Shown here: piece by piece, positions 7,424-12,476 of the stretch
Numbering within the stretch: position 1 is the stretch's first letter
How the letters are laid out: the number at the start of each line of letters is the position of its first letter
Program-made: the position numbers and the translations under genes
NCBI GenBank assembly: GCA_034435955.1
Contig: DAOTWA010000064.1
Location: 1 to 12,476, forward strand
DNA from: DAOTWA01 sp034435955
GTDB lineage: Bacteria > Chloroflexota > Anaerolineae > Anaerolineales > Anaerolineaceae
Length of the DNA: 12,476 nt
Reading direction: 5' to 3'
The notes under the pieces: model-generated
Database searches by the model: none
What the model was told of the DNA's origin: nothing
What the model saw: only the letters and a program-made list of their open reading frames with translations

Positions 7424-8761
7424 CTAACCATTAACAACCGCCAGCACGTCTTTGGGGGACATTTGCGGCGATATCCTCGACAGCATGTCGTTAGCCATGT
7501 CTGGATGCAGTTGGCGCCCCAGACGTGTATAGAAAGCATTGCGCTCGCGGCGGTCGGGCAGGCAGGTACGCGCCCATTCACTCTGGTAGCCCATCCCTGC
7601 GCAGCGCTGCGCGAGCGTGTGCCCATAGATAAAAAAGGCCCCATCAATGAAAGCAGCCCGCACTGGTCCAAGTTCGGGGGCGTCAAAGTCGTCCACCAGC
7701 TTTTGTCCTGGGCTGTTCATTTCCGTACCCACGTTGATCGGCAGGTTCAACTCCTGAGCAAGGCGCACCACCTCGTACAGCTTACGCACCTTCGCCTGCC
7801 TGGTTTCCCGATCAAAGATATTCCAGTTGCGATCAGGAATGATGTTCAGCGCTGCCACACCCTTATCGATCATCAATCCAAGCAATTCCTCGATCGACTG
7901 TTCGCCAGCCGAGGTGCCGTCCAACCAGGCATAGCAGGGCAGCGCGCCGCAGGCCACAATCAACCGGTTGACTTCTTCTACCGTGGGGAACGTCTCGGCT
8001 CCCGGCTGCACATAACCCACTCCGCCGCGCTTCATCAGTCTGGCCCGCACCAGATTGTAAAAGCGCGCCTCATCGCCCATCAACGCGCTGATTTGCTCCT
8101 TTTCCATACCCAGTTTCAGCGCCCAAAATGCCGCCGGTTCGGGGAGCTGTTCCTCGGCTGCACGGGTGATGGCCGTCAGCATGTGGCGCTCGGTGGCGTT
8201 TCCAGCGGGGGTGAGGGGCAAGACTGCGCGGTCGTAATCCACGCACAAGGGAGCCAGGTAATCGTTCAGGCGAGCGAGCATGTCCCGGTTGCGCCTCTCC
8301 GCGCGCCGGCGCATGTCTTCCAGGATCGACCCAACTTGCGCTGGCGCTTCCCGGTGGCTGAAACCGATGCCCATATAGTAAGCCACGCCTGGCTCGCCCG
8401 GCGAATTGAGCTCGCGATTTGAGAACTCGGGCACGTACACGCGCGTTTCCATTCCAGCACTGCCGCGCACTCCAAGGAGCTGGCAGGCTTCCAGGAATTC
8501 GTCCACCGCGTCCAAAACGTCGAAATCTACGATACCGATAGCCTTGAACCCGCGCCGGAACGCCAGCCAGGCCAGCCCGGTAGGTGAATAACCGTAGGCG
8601 TTGAACGAGAAGAAGGTGTGGCAGTGCATGTTAACCGCCTCGACTTCAGGCGGCCGGGGTATCTCGTCTCTCTGCACCATGGAAATCAGCTCGTACAGCG
8701 CCACCTGGCGGCGTTGCAACGAAAAATCGTTTAATTGGTTTTCCAGATCACGAATGGACAT
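7424..8761 (-). CDS. PHP-domain metal-dependent phosphoesterase-like protein
   Basis: The 445-residue protein has a PHP-type beginning: after a helical N-terminal segment of about 40 residues comes NMHCHTFFSFNAYGYSPT (44-61), with H46 and H48 as the HxH metal pair, then GIVDFDVLDAVDEF (76-89, D79) and GMETRV (103-108, E105). Late in the chain come GTEMNSPG and YGHTLAQR, which could supply the remaining metal ligands. PHP proteins are usually phosphoesterases or nuclease domains that hydrolyse P-O bonds with two or three metals. The usual TDH tripeptide of PHP domains is replaced by VDF, so one common His ligand seems absent. I recognise no characterised homologue. The position, 9 nt after the aldolase and 18 nt before the dehydrogenase, strongly suggests a role in the same sugar-phosphate pathway. 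The ribosome site is GGGAAG, close to the ATG. Confidence 0.8.
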   Translation of the reverse strand: MSIRDLENQLNDFSLQRRQVALYELISMVQRDEIPRPPEVEAVNMHCHTFFSFNAYGYSPTGLAWLAFRRGFKAIGIVDFDVLDAVDEFLEACQLLGVRGSAGMETRVYVPEFSNRELNSPGEPGVAYYMGIGFSHREAPAQVGSILEDMRRRAERRNRDMLARLNDYLAPLCVDYDRAVLPLTPAGNATERHMLTAITRAAEEQLPEPAAFWALKLGMEKEQISALMGDEARFYNLVRARLMKRGGVGYVQPGAETFPTVEEVNRLIVACGALPCYAWLDGTSAGEQSIEELLGLMIDKGVAALNIIPDRNWNIFDRETRQAKVRKLYEVVRLAQELNLPINVGTEMNSPGQKLVDDFDAPELGPVRAAFIDGAFFIYGHTLAQRCAGMGYQSEWARTCLPDRRERNAFYTRLGRQLHPDMANDMLSRISPQMSPKDVLAVVNG

Positions 8762-8770
8762 ACTTCCCGA

Positions 8771-9535
8771 TCAAGCCAGACCCAATTGGCGTCGGCGGTA
8801 TTGCTCGTCCGGGCGGGTGTGGATGCGATCCACGTCCCGTTGGGAAAGGAAACGCGGTCCGCCAACGCTGTAAGTGCCCACCAGTATGCGTGCGGCCTTG
8901 ACGGCCATCGCCGTCACATCCAGGACCTGCTGGGCCGTCTCGCCCAGGGCGATCAAACCGTGGTTTTGCATGATCAGCACGCGCGGGCGCTCGCCGTAGT
9001 GCTCCAAATATTCCTCCACCAGGCGCCTGACGGTGCGCGCCAAGGGGATCCCCGGGTCCGTATAGGGAACAAGCACTGGCGCAACGCCGCATAAAACGAC
9101 CTCGTCAGGAAATAAGCGCCCCTGGAAGGGTTCGGGGAAGGCGTTAGAGCATGCCAGGATATTGACCACAGTGGGATGTGTGTGGCCGACGAAGTGCACT
9201 CCATCCAGTTTCAGCAACACGGCATGGAGCAAGGTCTCCACAGACGGGTGCAGGCGGTTTGCCGGGTCCACTTTTGCAGCCGCCAGCGTGGCTTTGACAT
9301 CGGCATCGTCCAGCTCGTTCTTTTCCAGCAGGGTTTCCACGCGCTCGAAATTCAGGCGGACAAAACCGCCGGCGTCGATGCTGGCCATGTTTGCACCGCT
9401 GGCTTTTACCCAAAAGCTGTGCTCGTCCGCGATGGCCGAAGTGTTGCCTTCACCCAGGATCGCGTAGTCCAGCTCTGGGCGTCCGAGCTCCCGGGTAAGC
9501 TCGACGAGCTGCTCGAGATTGCCTGAATCACTCAT
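8771..9535 (-). CDS. Class II aldolase (RhaE/rhamnulose-1-phosphate aldolase-type, AraD/FucA fold)
   Basis: This zinc aldolase-fold protein has 254 residues. It shows LGEGNTSA (27-34) and KASG (44-47), the substrate phosphate-loop motifs. HPSVET (96-101), HTHP (118-121, zinc ligands H118 and H120) and QNHGL (190-194, third ligand H192) complete the active site. The RPDEQYRRRQLG ending resembles the aldolase half of the bifunctional RhaEW (YuxG-type) proteins. In this locus the most likely reaction is retro-aldol cleavage of L-rhamnulose-1-phosphate to dihydroxyacetone phosphate and L-lactaldehyde; fuculose-1-phosphate cleavage is an alternative. Unlike RhaEW, no dehydrogenase domain is attached; separate dehydrogenase genes lie downstream. 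The start at 9535 has a strong GGAGAGGA site 5 nt upstream. It is 71 nt after the DeoR regulator and 9 nt before the PHP gene. Confidence 0.88.
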   Translation of the reverse strand: MSDSGNLEQLVELTRELGRPELDYAILGEGNTSAIADEHSFWVKASGANMASIDAGGFVRLNFERVETLLEKNELDDADVKATLAAAKVDPANRLHPSVETLLHAVLLKLDGVHFVGHTHPTVVNILACSNAFPEPFQGRLFPDEVVLCGVAPVLVPYTDPGIPLARTVRRLVEEYLEHYGERPRVLIMQNHGLIALGETAQQVLDVTAMAVKAARILVGTYSVGGPRFLSQRDVDRIHTRPDEQYRRRQLGLA

Positions 9536-9606
9536 TCATATCCTCTCCGCAAAACAGAATACAAAATGGCCAGTTTAGGCCCATCTACCGATATACAATC
9601 CATTGA

Positions 9607-10383
9607 TCAACGCTCATCTTCACATAGGGTGAAATGGATGCCTGCCAGCAGCAAGCGGTTGATCCAATCTTCGCTAAGACGGCTCTCTGTGTAGAGCTGG
9701 GTGATGCGCTCGACCCCCGCAAAGGAGGTCAGGTCAACCTTACCAAATTTACTCGCATCGATCAATGCGTATACCGCGTCGACCGTTTCGATCATTTTTT
9801 TCTTCAGGATAGCTTCCTGGAGGTCCACCTCAGTCATGCCATTTTCGATGGAAAAGCCGCTGCATGAGACGAACGCTTTTTTAATGTGCAGGTTCTCGAA
9901 AATGCGCTCGCTGAGCAGGGTAGTGATGGATGTGCCATCGGGTCGCAGCACACCGCCCACGAGGATCACCGTATTGTACGTGTTCTTGGCCAACTCGATG
10001 GCTACTTCCACGCCGTTTGTCAAGATGGTCAACCCGCGGTGGCCGGTCAACTCCTTGGCAAGGTAATAAACAGTGGAGCTGGCGTCGAAAAGGAGCGCAT
10101 CGCCGTTTTGGATCGCCTCTGCAGCTTTGCGGGCGATGCTCCGCTTGGCGTTCACATTAGCCTTCGCGCGCTCGGTAAACGATGGACTGTGCCCTCCCTG
10201 GCCGTCCAACAACACCGCCCCGCCACGCACCCGCATGATCATGCCTGAAGCGGCCAGATCGTTCAAATCGTTGCGAATCGTCCCCTGCGATACCTCGAGA
10301 AAATCCGCGAGCTGATCGACGCCAATGCCCGGCCGATCTTTCAGGAGGTTAAGGAGTCGCTGCCTGCGCTCGAAAGTGGTCAC
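9607..10383 (-). CDS. DeoR-family transcriptional regulator of sugar catabolism
   Basis: The 258-residue protein has an N-terminal winged helix-turn-helix (about 1-57). It reads VDQLADFLEVSQGTIRNDL, then LAASGMIMRVRGGAVLLDG, the usual DeoR signature. A DeoR C-terminal sugar-phosphate-sensing domain follows, with LLFDASSTVYYLA (98-110), LTNGVEVA (121-128), LVGGVLRPDG (141-150) and LIDASKFGK (207-215). I place the start at GTG 10383 because GGAG (10391-10394) lies 7 nt upstream and the protein then begins TTFERRQRLLNLL, typical of the family. An ATG at 10434 in the same frame would add 17 residues of atypical sequence. Members respond to phosphorylated sugar intermediates and usually repress their own operon, so it may sense a ketose-phosphate here. 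It is embedded within the operon between the UroD-like and aldolase genes. DeoR-type RhaR regulators are known in some rhamnose loci. Confidence 0.9.
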   Translation of the reverse strand: MTTFERRQRLLNLLKDRPGIGVDQLADFLEVSQGTIRNDLNDLAASGMIMRVRGGAVLLDGQGGHSPSFTERAKANVNAKRSIARKAAEAIQNGDALLFDASSTVYYLAKELTGHRGLTILTNGVEVAIELAKNTYNTVILVGGVLRPDGTSITTLLSERIFENLHIKKAFVSCSGFSIENGMTEVDLQEAILKKKMIETVDAVYALIDASKFGKVDLTSFAGVERITQLYTESRLSEDWINRLLLAGIHFTLCEDER

Positions 10384-10454
10384 AGCATGACTCCACGCAC
10401 AAAGACGGGCCTTGGGATATCCAAACCGTCCCATTCGCCCTTCGGTTCATCCAT
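10380..10454 (-). CDS. Possible 24-codon ORF coupled to the DeoR regulator
   Basis: An ATG at 10454 opens a 24-residue frame, beginning MDEPKGEWDGLD and ending FVRGVML, whose TGA overlaps the GTG start of the regulator as GTGA. A GAGG lies 11 nt upstream, a long but possible spacing. The frame is the same as that of the preceding UroD-like gene, whose TGA lies 8 codons upstream of this ATG, so the stretch could also be a vestigial or readthrough C-terminal extension of that protein. The composition looks protein-like, but the length gives little statistical weight. If the regulator really starts at ATG 10434, this ORF would overlap it in another frame and be less likely. Expression is untested. 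Confidence 0.25.
   Translation of the reverse strand: MDEPKGEWDGLDIPRPVFVRGVML
10391..10394 (-). promoter_or_regulatory. Shine-Dalgarno site deciding the GTG start of the DeoR regulator
   Basis: GGAG on the minus strand lies 7 nt before the GTG at 10383. No comparable site at good spacing precedes the upstream ATG at 10434; the GAAGGG there is only 3 nt from the ATG. This supports the shorter protein of 258 residues. Confidence 0.6.
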
Positions 10455-10475
10455 GGCTATGCCGACCTCTCGCTG

Positions 10476-11582
10476 TCATGATTGTCCATAGACGCCGTAT
10501 CGCTTCACCGCTGATATGAAGGCTTCCACGTTCTCCATGGGCACATCCGACTGGATGATGTGCGCCGGCGAGCACATATACCCGCCGCCGGCGCCCAGCA
10601 CGCGGATCTTCTCCCTTACGTCTGCTTCGATTTCCTCAGGAGTAGCGTAGGGCAGCAGCCTCTGCTGATCGATAGCGCCCCAGAAGGACAGCCGGTCGCC
10701 GAATTTGTCTTTAAGTTCCTGCGGCTCATGTCCCGGCACGTCTGGCTGGACTGGATTGAAGACCTCCAGACCAACCTCGATCCAATCGCCCAAAATGGGC
10801 GCTACAGCTCCATCGCAATGTTGCATGATCAAGATGTTGGGGTTGGCAGCCTTCAATTCGCTGTATATCTGGCGATAACGCTCCTTGAAATAGCGCCGCC
10901 ACATGCGCGGAGAGATCAGCATGCCGTTCTGCGCGCCAAAATCATCGCCTGCCCAGATGCCGTCCACGCCCATCGAGATCAGCTTCTTTCCCACCGCCAG
11001 GGCGAAGTCCTTGCACTTATCCATCAAGGCTTCGAGGTATGCAGCTCCCTCGGCCATGTCCACCAATAGCTTTTCAGTGCCGACCAGCTGCTGCATCATA
11101 TCGAACATCGTCAGTTCCATATCGCCGACGATGAAGTAGTCCTGCTGATATTTCTGGATTAACTCGGCGGCATCGTCATAACGGCCATCCGCCAGGGGGT
11201 CGGGAAAAGGAAAATCCTCGACCTGCTGCGGTTCGGTAACATCGGCCATGGGATGGTGGATAACTTCCATATAAATGGGTCCCTGTCGCATGACCATGCC
11301 AAATTCGTTGATGATGTTGCCATCTTTGTCTACAGGGTGCTCGTATCCACGAGGCAGGCTCGCGCCAACGAGCACGCAATCACTGCCCATCGCGATGCGC
11401 AGTTCGTTTGCCGAAATCCGGTAGGTTACATCTTCATAATAGGCTGTGGTGTAGTGAGCTGGAATTCCATACTTCGCGCTAAATGCATCGGTCAAAGATC
11501 GGCACAGGTCAAACTGAAGTGGGACGCGATCCGGGATGCCCGTTCGTCTTAAGGCGGTCAACACCCGTTCCTTAGAATTCAT
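10476..11582 (-). CDS. Uroporphyrinogen decarboxylase-fold protein (not HemE), function unknown
   Basis: This 368-residue protein has the UroD/MtaA/CmuA fold. It starts with MNSKERVLTALRRTGIPDRVPL, the usual opening of this superfamily. Later come IWAGDDFGAQNGMLISP, the MQHCDGAV segment, VGLEVFNPVQP, FWGAID and a Gly-rich strand running into MCSPAHIIQSDVP. True HemE carries an N-terminal Arg-rich signature (RPVWxMRQAGR type) that is missing, and no haem genes are nearby. Corrinoid methyltransferases of the fold use H-x-C plus a distal Cys to bind zinc; here the site reads H-C-D, placing Asp at the Cys position, while a late Cys (in MCSP) remains. Such proteins often accompany sugar operons in Chloroflexota, Firmicutes and related phyla, but their reaction is not established. 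The start has a strong GAGGAG site 8 nt upstream, and the gene follows rhaM by 39 nt. It is cytosolic, with no signal peptide. Confidence 0.85.
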   Translation of the reverse strand: MNSKERVLTALRRTGIPDRVPLQFDLCRSLTDAFSAKYGIPAHYTTAYYEDVTYRISANELRIAMGSDCVLVGASLPRGYEHPVDKDGNIINEFGMVMRQGPIYMEVIHHPMADVTEPQQVEDFPFPDPLADGRYDDAAELIQKYQQDYFIVGDMELTMFDMMQQLVGTEKLLVDMAEGAAYLEALMDKCKDFALAVGKKLISMGVDGIWAGDDFGAQNGMLISPRMWRRYFKERYRQIYSELKAANPNILIMQHCDGAVAPILGDWIEVGLEVFNPVQPDVPGHEPQELKDKFGDRLSFWGAIDQQRLLPYATPEEIEADVREKIRVLGAGGGYMCSPAHIIQSDVPMENVEAFISAVKRYGVYGQS

Positions 11583-11606
11583 GATCGTTTCTCCTCATCC
11601 CTCCCG

Positions 11607-11620
11607 CTGCCGGCGGGCAG
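11607..11620 (-). other. Small hairpin between rhaM and the UroD-like gene
   Basis: A 5-bp GC-rich stem (CTGCC/GGCAG) with a 4-nt loop sits directly after the rhaM stop and before the strong ribosome site of the next gene. There is no U-run, so it is probably not a terminator; it could protect the rhaM message from 3' decay or arise by chance. Confidence 0.25.
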
Positions 11621-11621
11621 A

Positions 11622-11945
11622 CTAATCCAGGTGAAAGACCTCTTCCAAAGCCTGCATGCTTTCGTCCGCATGGGCACCACCCAGATTTTCGAAGAAAGGC
11701 GCCATGGCTTCCTGCCAGCGGGCGTTGACGTCCTCTTTCGCCATGCCGGCCAGGGCCGCATCGAAGCTTTCCGGCGTCTCGAAATAGCCGAACAGCAGGC
11801 CGTCCTCGCGTAAAAATAATGAGTAATTATGCCAACCAGTGCGCCGAAGCGCATCCAGCATCTCCGGCCAGACGGCCTTGTGGCGTTCCTTGTATTCCTG
11901 TATCTTATCGGGCTTCACCTTGAGGAGAAAACCTACTCGCTTCAT
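11622..11945 (-). CDS. rhaM: L-rhamnose mutarotase
   Basis: RhaM interconverts the alpha and beta anomers of L-rhamnose so that the isomerase receives the usable form. The 107-residue product has the family's usual length (about 104). Its layout matches the E. coli protein: MKRVGFLLKV, then EYKERHKAVWPEM with the catalytic His at H22, GWHNYSLFL (37-45), LLFGYFE (50-56), ARWQEAMAPFF (75-85), and the C-terminal EEVFHLD corresponding to QEVFYLP. I chose ATG 11945 because GGAG (11952-11955) lies 6 nt upstream and the protein then starts exactly as the family does; an ATG at 11978 would add 11 residues and has no ribosome site. It lies 150 nt after the transporter binding-protein gene and 39 nt before the UroD-like gene. 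This is the clearest indicator that the locus handles L-rhamnose, although some homologues act on fucose-like sugars. Confidence 0.93.
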   Translation of the reverse strand: MKRVGFLLKVKPDKIQEYKERHKAVWPEMLDALRRTGWHNYSLFLREDGLLFGYFETPESFDAALAGMAKEDVNARWQEAMAPFFENLGGAHADESMQALEEVFHLD

Positions 11946-11951
11946 GTTGAT

Positions 11952-11955
11952 CTCC
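11952..11955 (-). promoter_or_regulatory. Shine-Dalgarno site deciding the rhaM start
   Basis: GGAG on the minus strand lies 6 nt before ATG 11945, which favours this start over the upstream in-frame ATGs at 11978 and 11975. Confidence 0.6.
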
Positions 11956-11993
11956 AAATTCAGCGCAGCATCCATCATTTCGAATTAGTCGTT

Positions 11994-12058
11994 GGAGGCT
12001 TCCAGAACCGATCTTGGGAAGGGACCATCTCGATGCCAGATCGAGAACGGAAGCCTCC
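11994..12058 (-). repeat. Nested inverted repeat in the rhaS-rhaM spacer
   Basis: A perfect 10-bp inverted repeat (GGAGGCTTCC at 11994-12003, GGAAGCCTCC at 12049-12058) encloses a second perfect 7-bp hairpin, TCTCGAT-GCCAG-ATCGAGA (12028-12046). The transcript could therefore fold as a long closing stem with an internal stem-loop and a 24-nt single-stranded side. No U-run follows the structure, so a classical terminator is unlikely. It may instead lower expression of downstream genes relative to the abundant binding protein by acting as a processing or 3'-protecting element, or the inner 19-bp palindrome may be an operator. A smaller 5-bp hairpin (GCTGA/TCAGC, 12073-12087) lies between it and the rhaS stop. 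Confidence 0.5.
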
Positions 12059-12095
12059 TTGACTGTAGAGTGGCTGAGCGTGTCAGCGCATACGC

Positions 12096-12476
12096 TTACT
12101 TGGTGGCCGCCTCCACGTTATCCTTATTGTAGATCGTAAACGGACCCATCAGCACGCGTAGACCCTTATCGCGGGTCGGATCTTTGGTGATGGTATAAGT
12201 GCCCATGCGGCCGGCTTCGAACACCTCGCCCTCCTGGCCCTTTAATGCTCCAGTCGCAATTAAATACGTCAGGTAGTAGGTGAGGTATCCCAGATCTGTG
12301 AAGGACCATAAAGCGAATTCAGGCGCGCAACCGTTCAAGGTGAACGAGACCATCTCGCTGGGCAGGCCCAGGCCGCTGACCTTCACTTTGTCGCACAGTT
12401 TCTCGTCCTGCATGGCCTTGGCCGCCGCAGCAATGCCCACCGTCGTCGGCGCCATGATCAGCTTCATGTCCGGATA
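12096..12476 (-). CDS. rhaS: Rhamnose-type ABC transporter substrate-binding protein, C-terminal part (partial)
   Basis: Only the last 126 residues are in the window; the frame is open through the window edge (YPD precedes the first Met seen). The fragment reads APTTVGIAAAAKAM, VSGLGLPSEMVSFTLNG, APEFALWSFTDLGYLTYYLT, EVFEAGRMGTYTI, then LMGPFTIYNKDNV. These are C-terminal features of periplasmic binding proteins of the RhaS/LsrB (peripla_BP_4) group; the FALW..TDLGYL and AGRMGTYTI blocks recall RhaS of the rhizobial rhamnose ABC system. The protein would bind sugar outside the membrane and deliver it to an ABC permease/ATPase whose genes must lie beyond the window. LsrB-type autoinducer-2 binding or another deoxysugar is an alternative, but the neighbouring rhaM supports rhamnose. 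The signal peptide cannot be seen. It ends with TAA, 150 nt before rhaM. Confidence 0.85.
   Translation of the reverse strand, partial: YPDMKLIMAPTTVGIAAAAKAMQDEKLCDKVKVSGLGLPSEMVSFTLNGCAPEFALWSFTDLGYLTYYLTYLIATGALKGQEGEVFEAGRMGTYTITKDPTRDKGLRVLMGPFTIYNKDNVEAATK

Noticed and set aside
7463..8422. Plus-strand open frame of 319 codons opposite the PHP gene
   Set aside because: It is an antisense shadow; the minus-strand frame has PHP motifs and good ribosome-site spacing, while this one has no family features.
10384..10434. Longer DeoR regulator starting at ATG 10434
   Set aside because: The added 17 residues do not resemble the family N-terminus and the ribosome site is poorly spaced; GTG 10383 fits better, though the longer form is not excluded.
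10476..11582. Calling this gene hemE (uroporphyrinogen decarboxylase)
   Set aside because: The HemE N-terminal Arg-rich signature is missing and there are no haem biosynthesis neighbours; only the fold is shared.
11946..11978. Longer rhaM starting at ATG 11978
   Set aside because: It would add 11 non-homologous residues and has no ribosome site, whereas ATG 11945 has GGAG at 6 nt and the family-typical N-terminus.
11994..12058. Calling the nested inverted repeat an intrinsic terminator
   Set aside because: The transcript after the stem reads AACGACTAATTCG, with no U-tract, and the closing stem surrounds 45 nt.
1..12476. tRNA, rRNA, CRISPR arrays, insertion sequences or integrase/attachment signs
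   Set aside because: Reading both strands, I saw no repeat-spacer pattern, transposase motif or tRNA-like cloverleaf; almost all of the sequence is accounted for by coding genes and short spacers.

Overview
The window reads as one long block of genes, all on the minus strand. It carries a deoxyhexose (most likely L-rhamnose) utilisation locus followed by a 2-oxoacid dehydrogenase module. The DNA is GC-rich. The mix of genes suggests a Chloroflexota-type bacterium (for example Anaerolineae): a rhamnose-type ABC binding protein, a stand-alone class II aldolase of the RhaE kind, a DeoR regulator, and an E1 dehydrogenase with alpha and beta fused in one chain. That taxonomic guess is inference from gene content, not from a marker gene.

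In transcription order (high to low coordinates) the layout is: the C-terminal end of a RhaS-like periplasmic sugar-binding protein (12096-12476, cut by the window edge); a 150-nt spacer with a nested inverted repeat; L-rhamnose mutarotase RhaM (11622-11945); a uroporphyrinogen-decarboxylase-fold protein that is not HemE (10476-11582); a DeoR-family regulator (9607-10383), preceded by a possible 24-codon ORF; a class II aldolase (8771-9535); a PHP-domain protein (7424-8761); a 574-residue zinc MDR dehydrogenase related to L-sorbose-1-phosphate reductase but with two Rossmann-like domains (5681-7405); a 158-nt spacer with two adjacent hairpins; a sorbitol-6-phosphate-dehydrogenase-like SDR (4722-5522); an ARMT1/DUF89-type sugar-phosphate phosphatase (3535-4725); a 71-nt spacer; a fused E1 alpha-beta 2-oxoacid dehydrogenase (1373-3463); and its E2 acyltransferase (18-1373).

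Genes are tightly packed, with spacings of a few to about 90 nt. SDR/phosphatase (ATGA) and E1/E2 (TGATG) overlap in ways that suggest translational coupling. A likely working model is: import by a RhaS-type ABC transporter, anomer conversion by RhaM, aldol cleavage of a ketose-1-phosphate by the class II aldolase to dihydroxyacetone phosphate and lactaldehyde, redox steps by the MDR and SDR enzymes, and entry of the resulting pyruvate into acetyl-CoA through E1-E2. No isomerase, kinase, E3 or transporter ATPase/permease is present here, so those must lie outside.

The most interesting thread is that three consecutive genes (5681-7405, 4722-5522, 3535-4725) belong to families that act on ketose-1-phosphates or hexitol-phosphates. 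They sit beside an uncharacterised PHP protein and a UroD-fold protein. Together they may form an undescribed side branch or damage-control module of rhamnose-type sugar metabolism.
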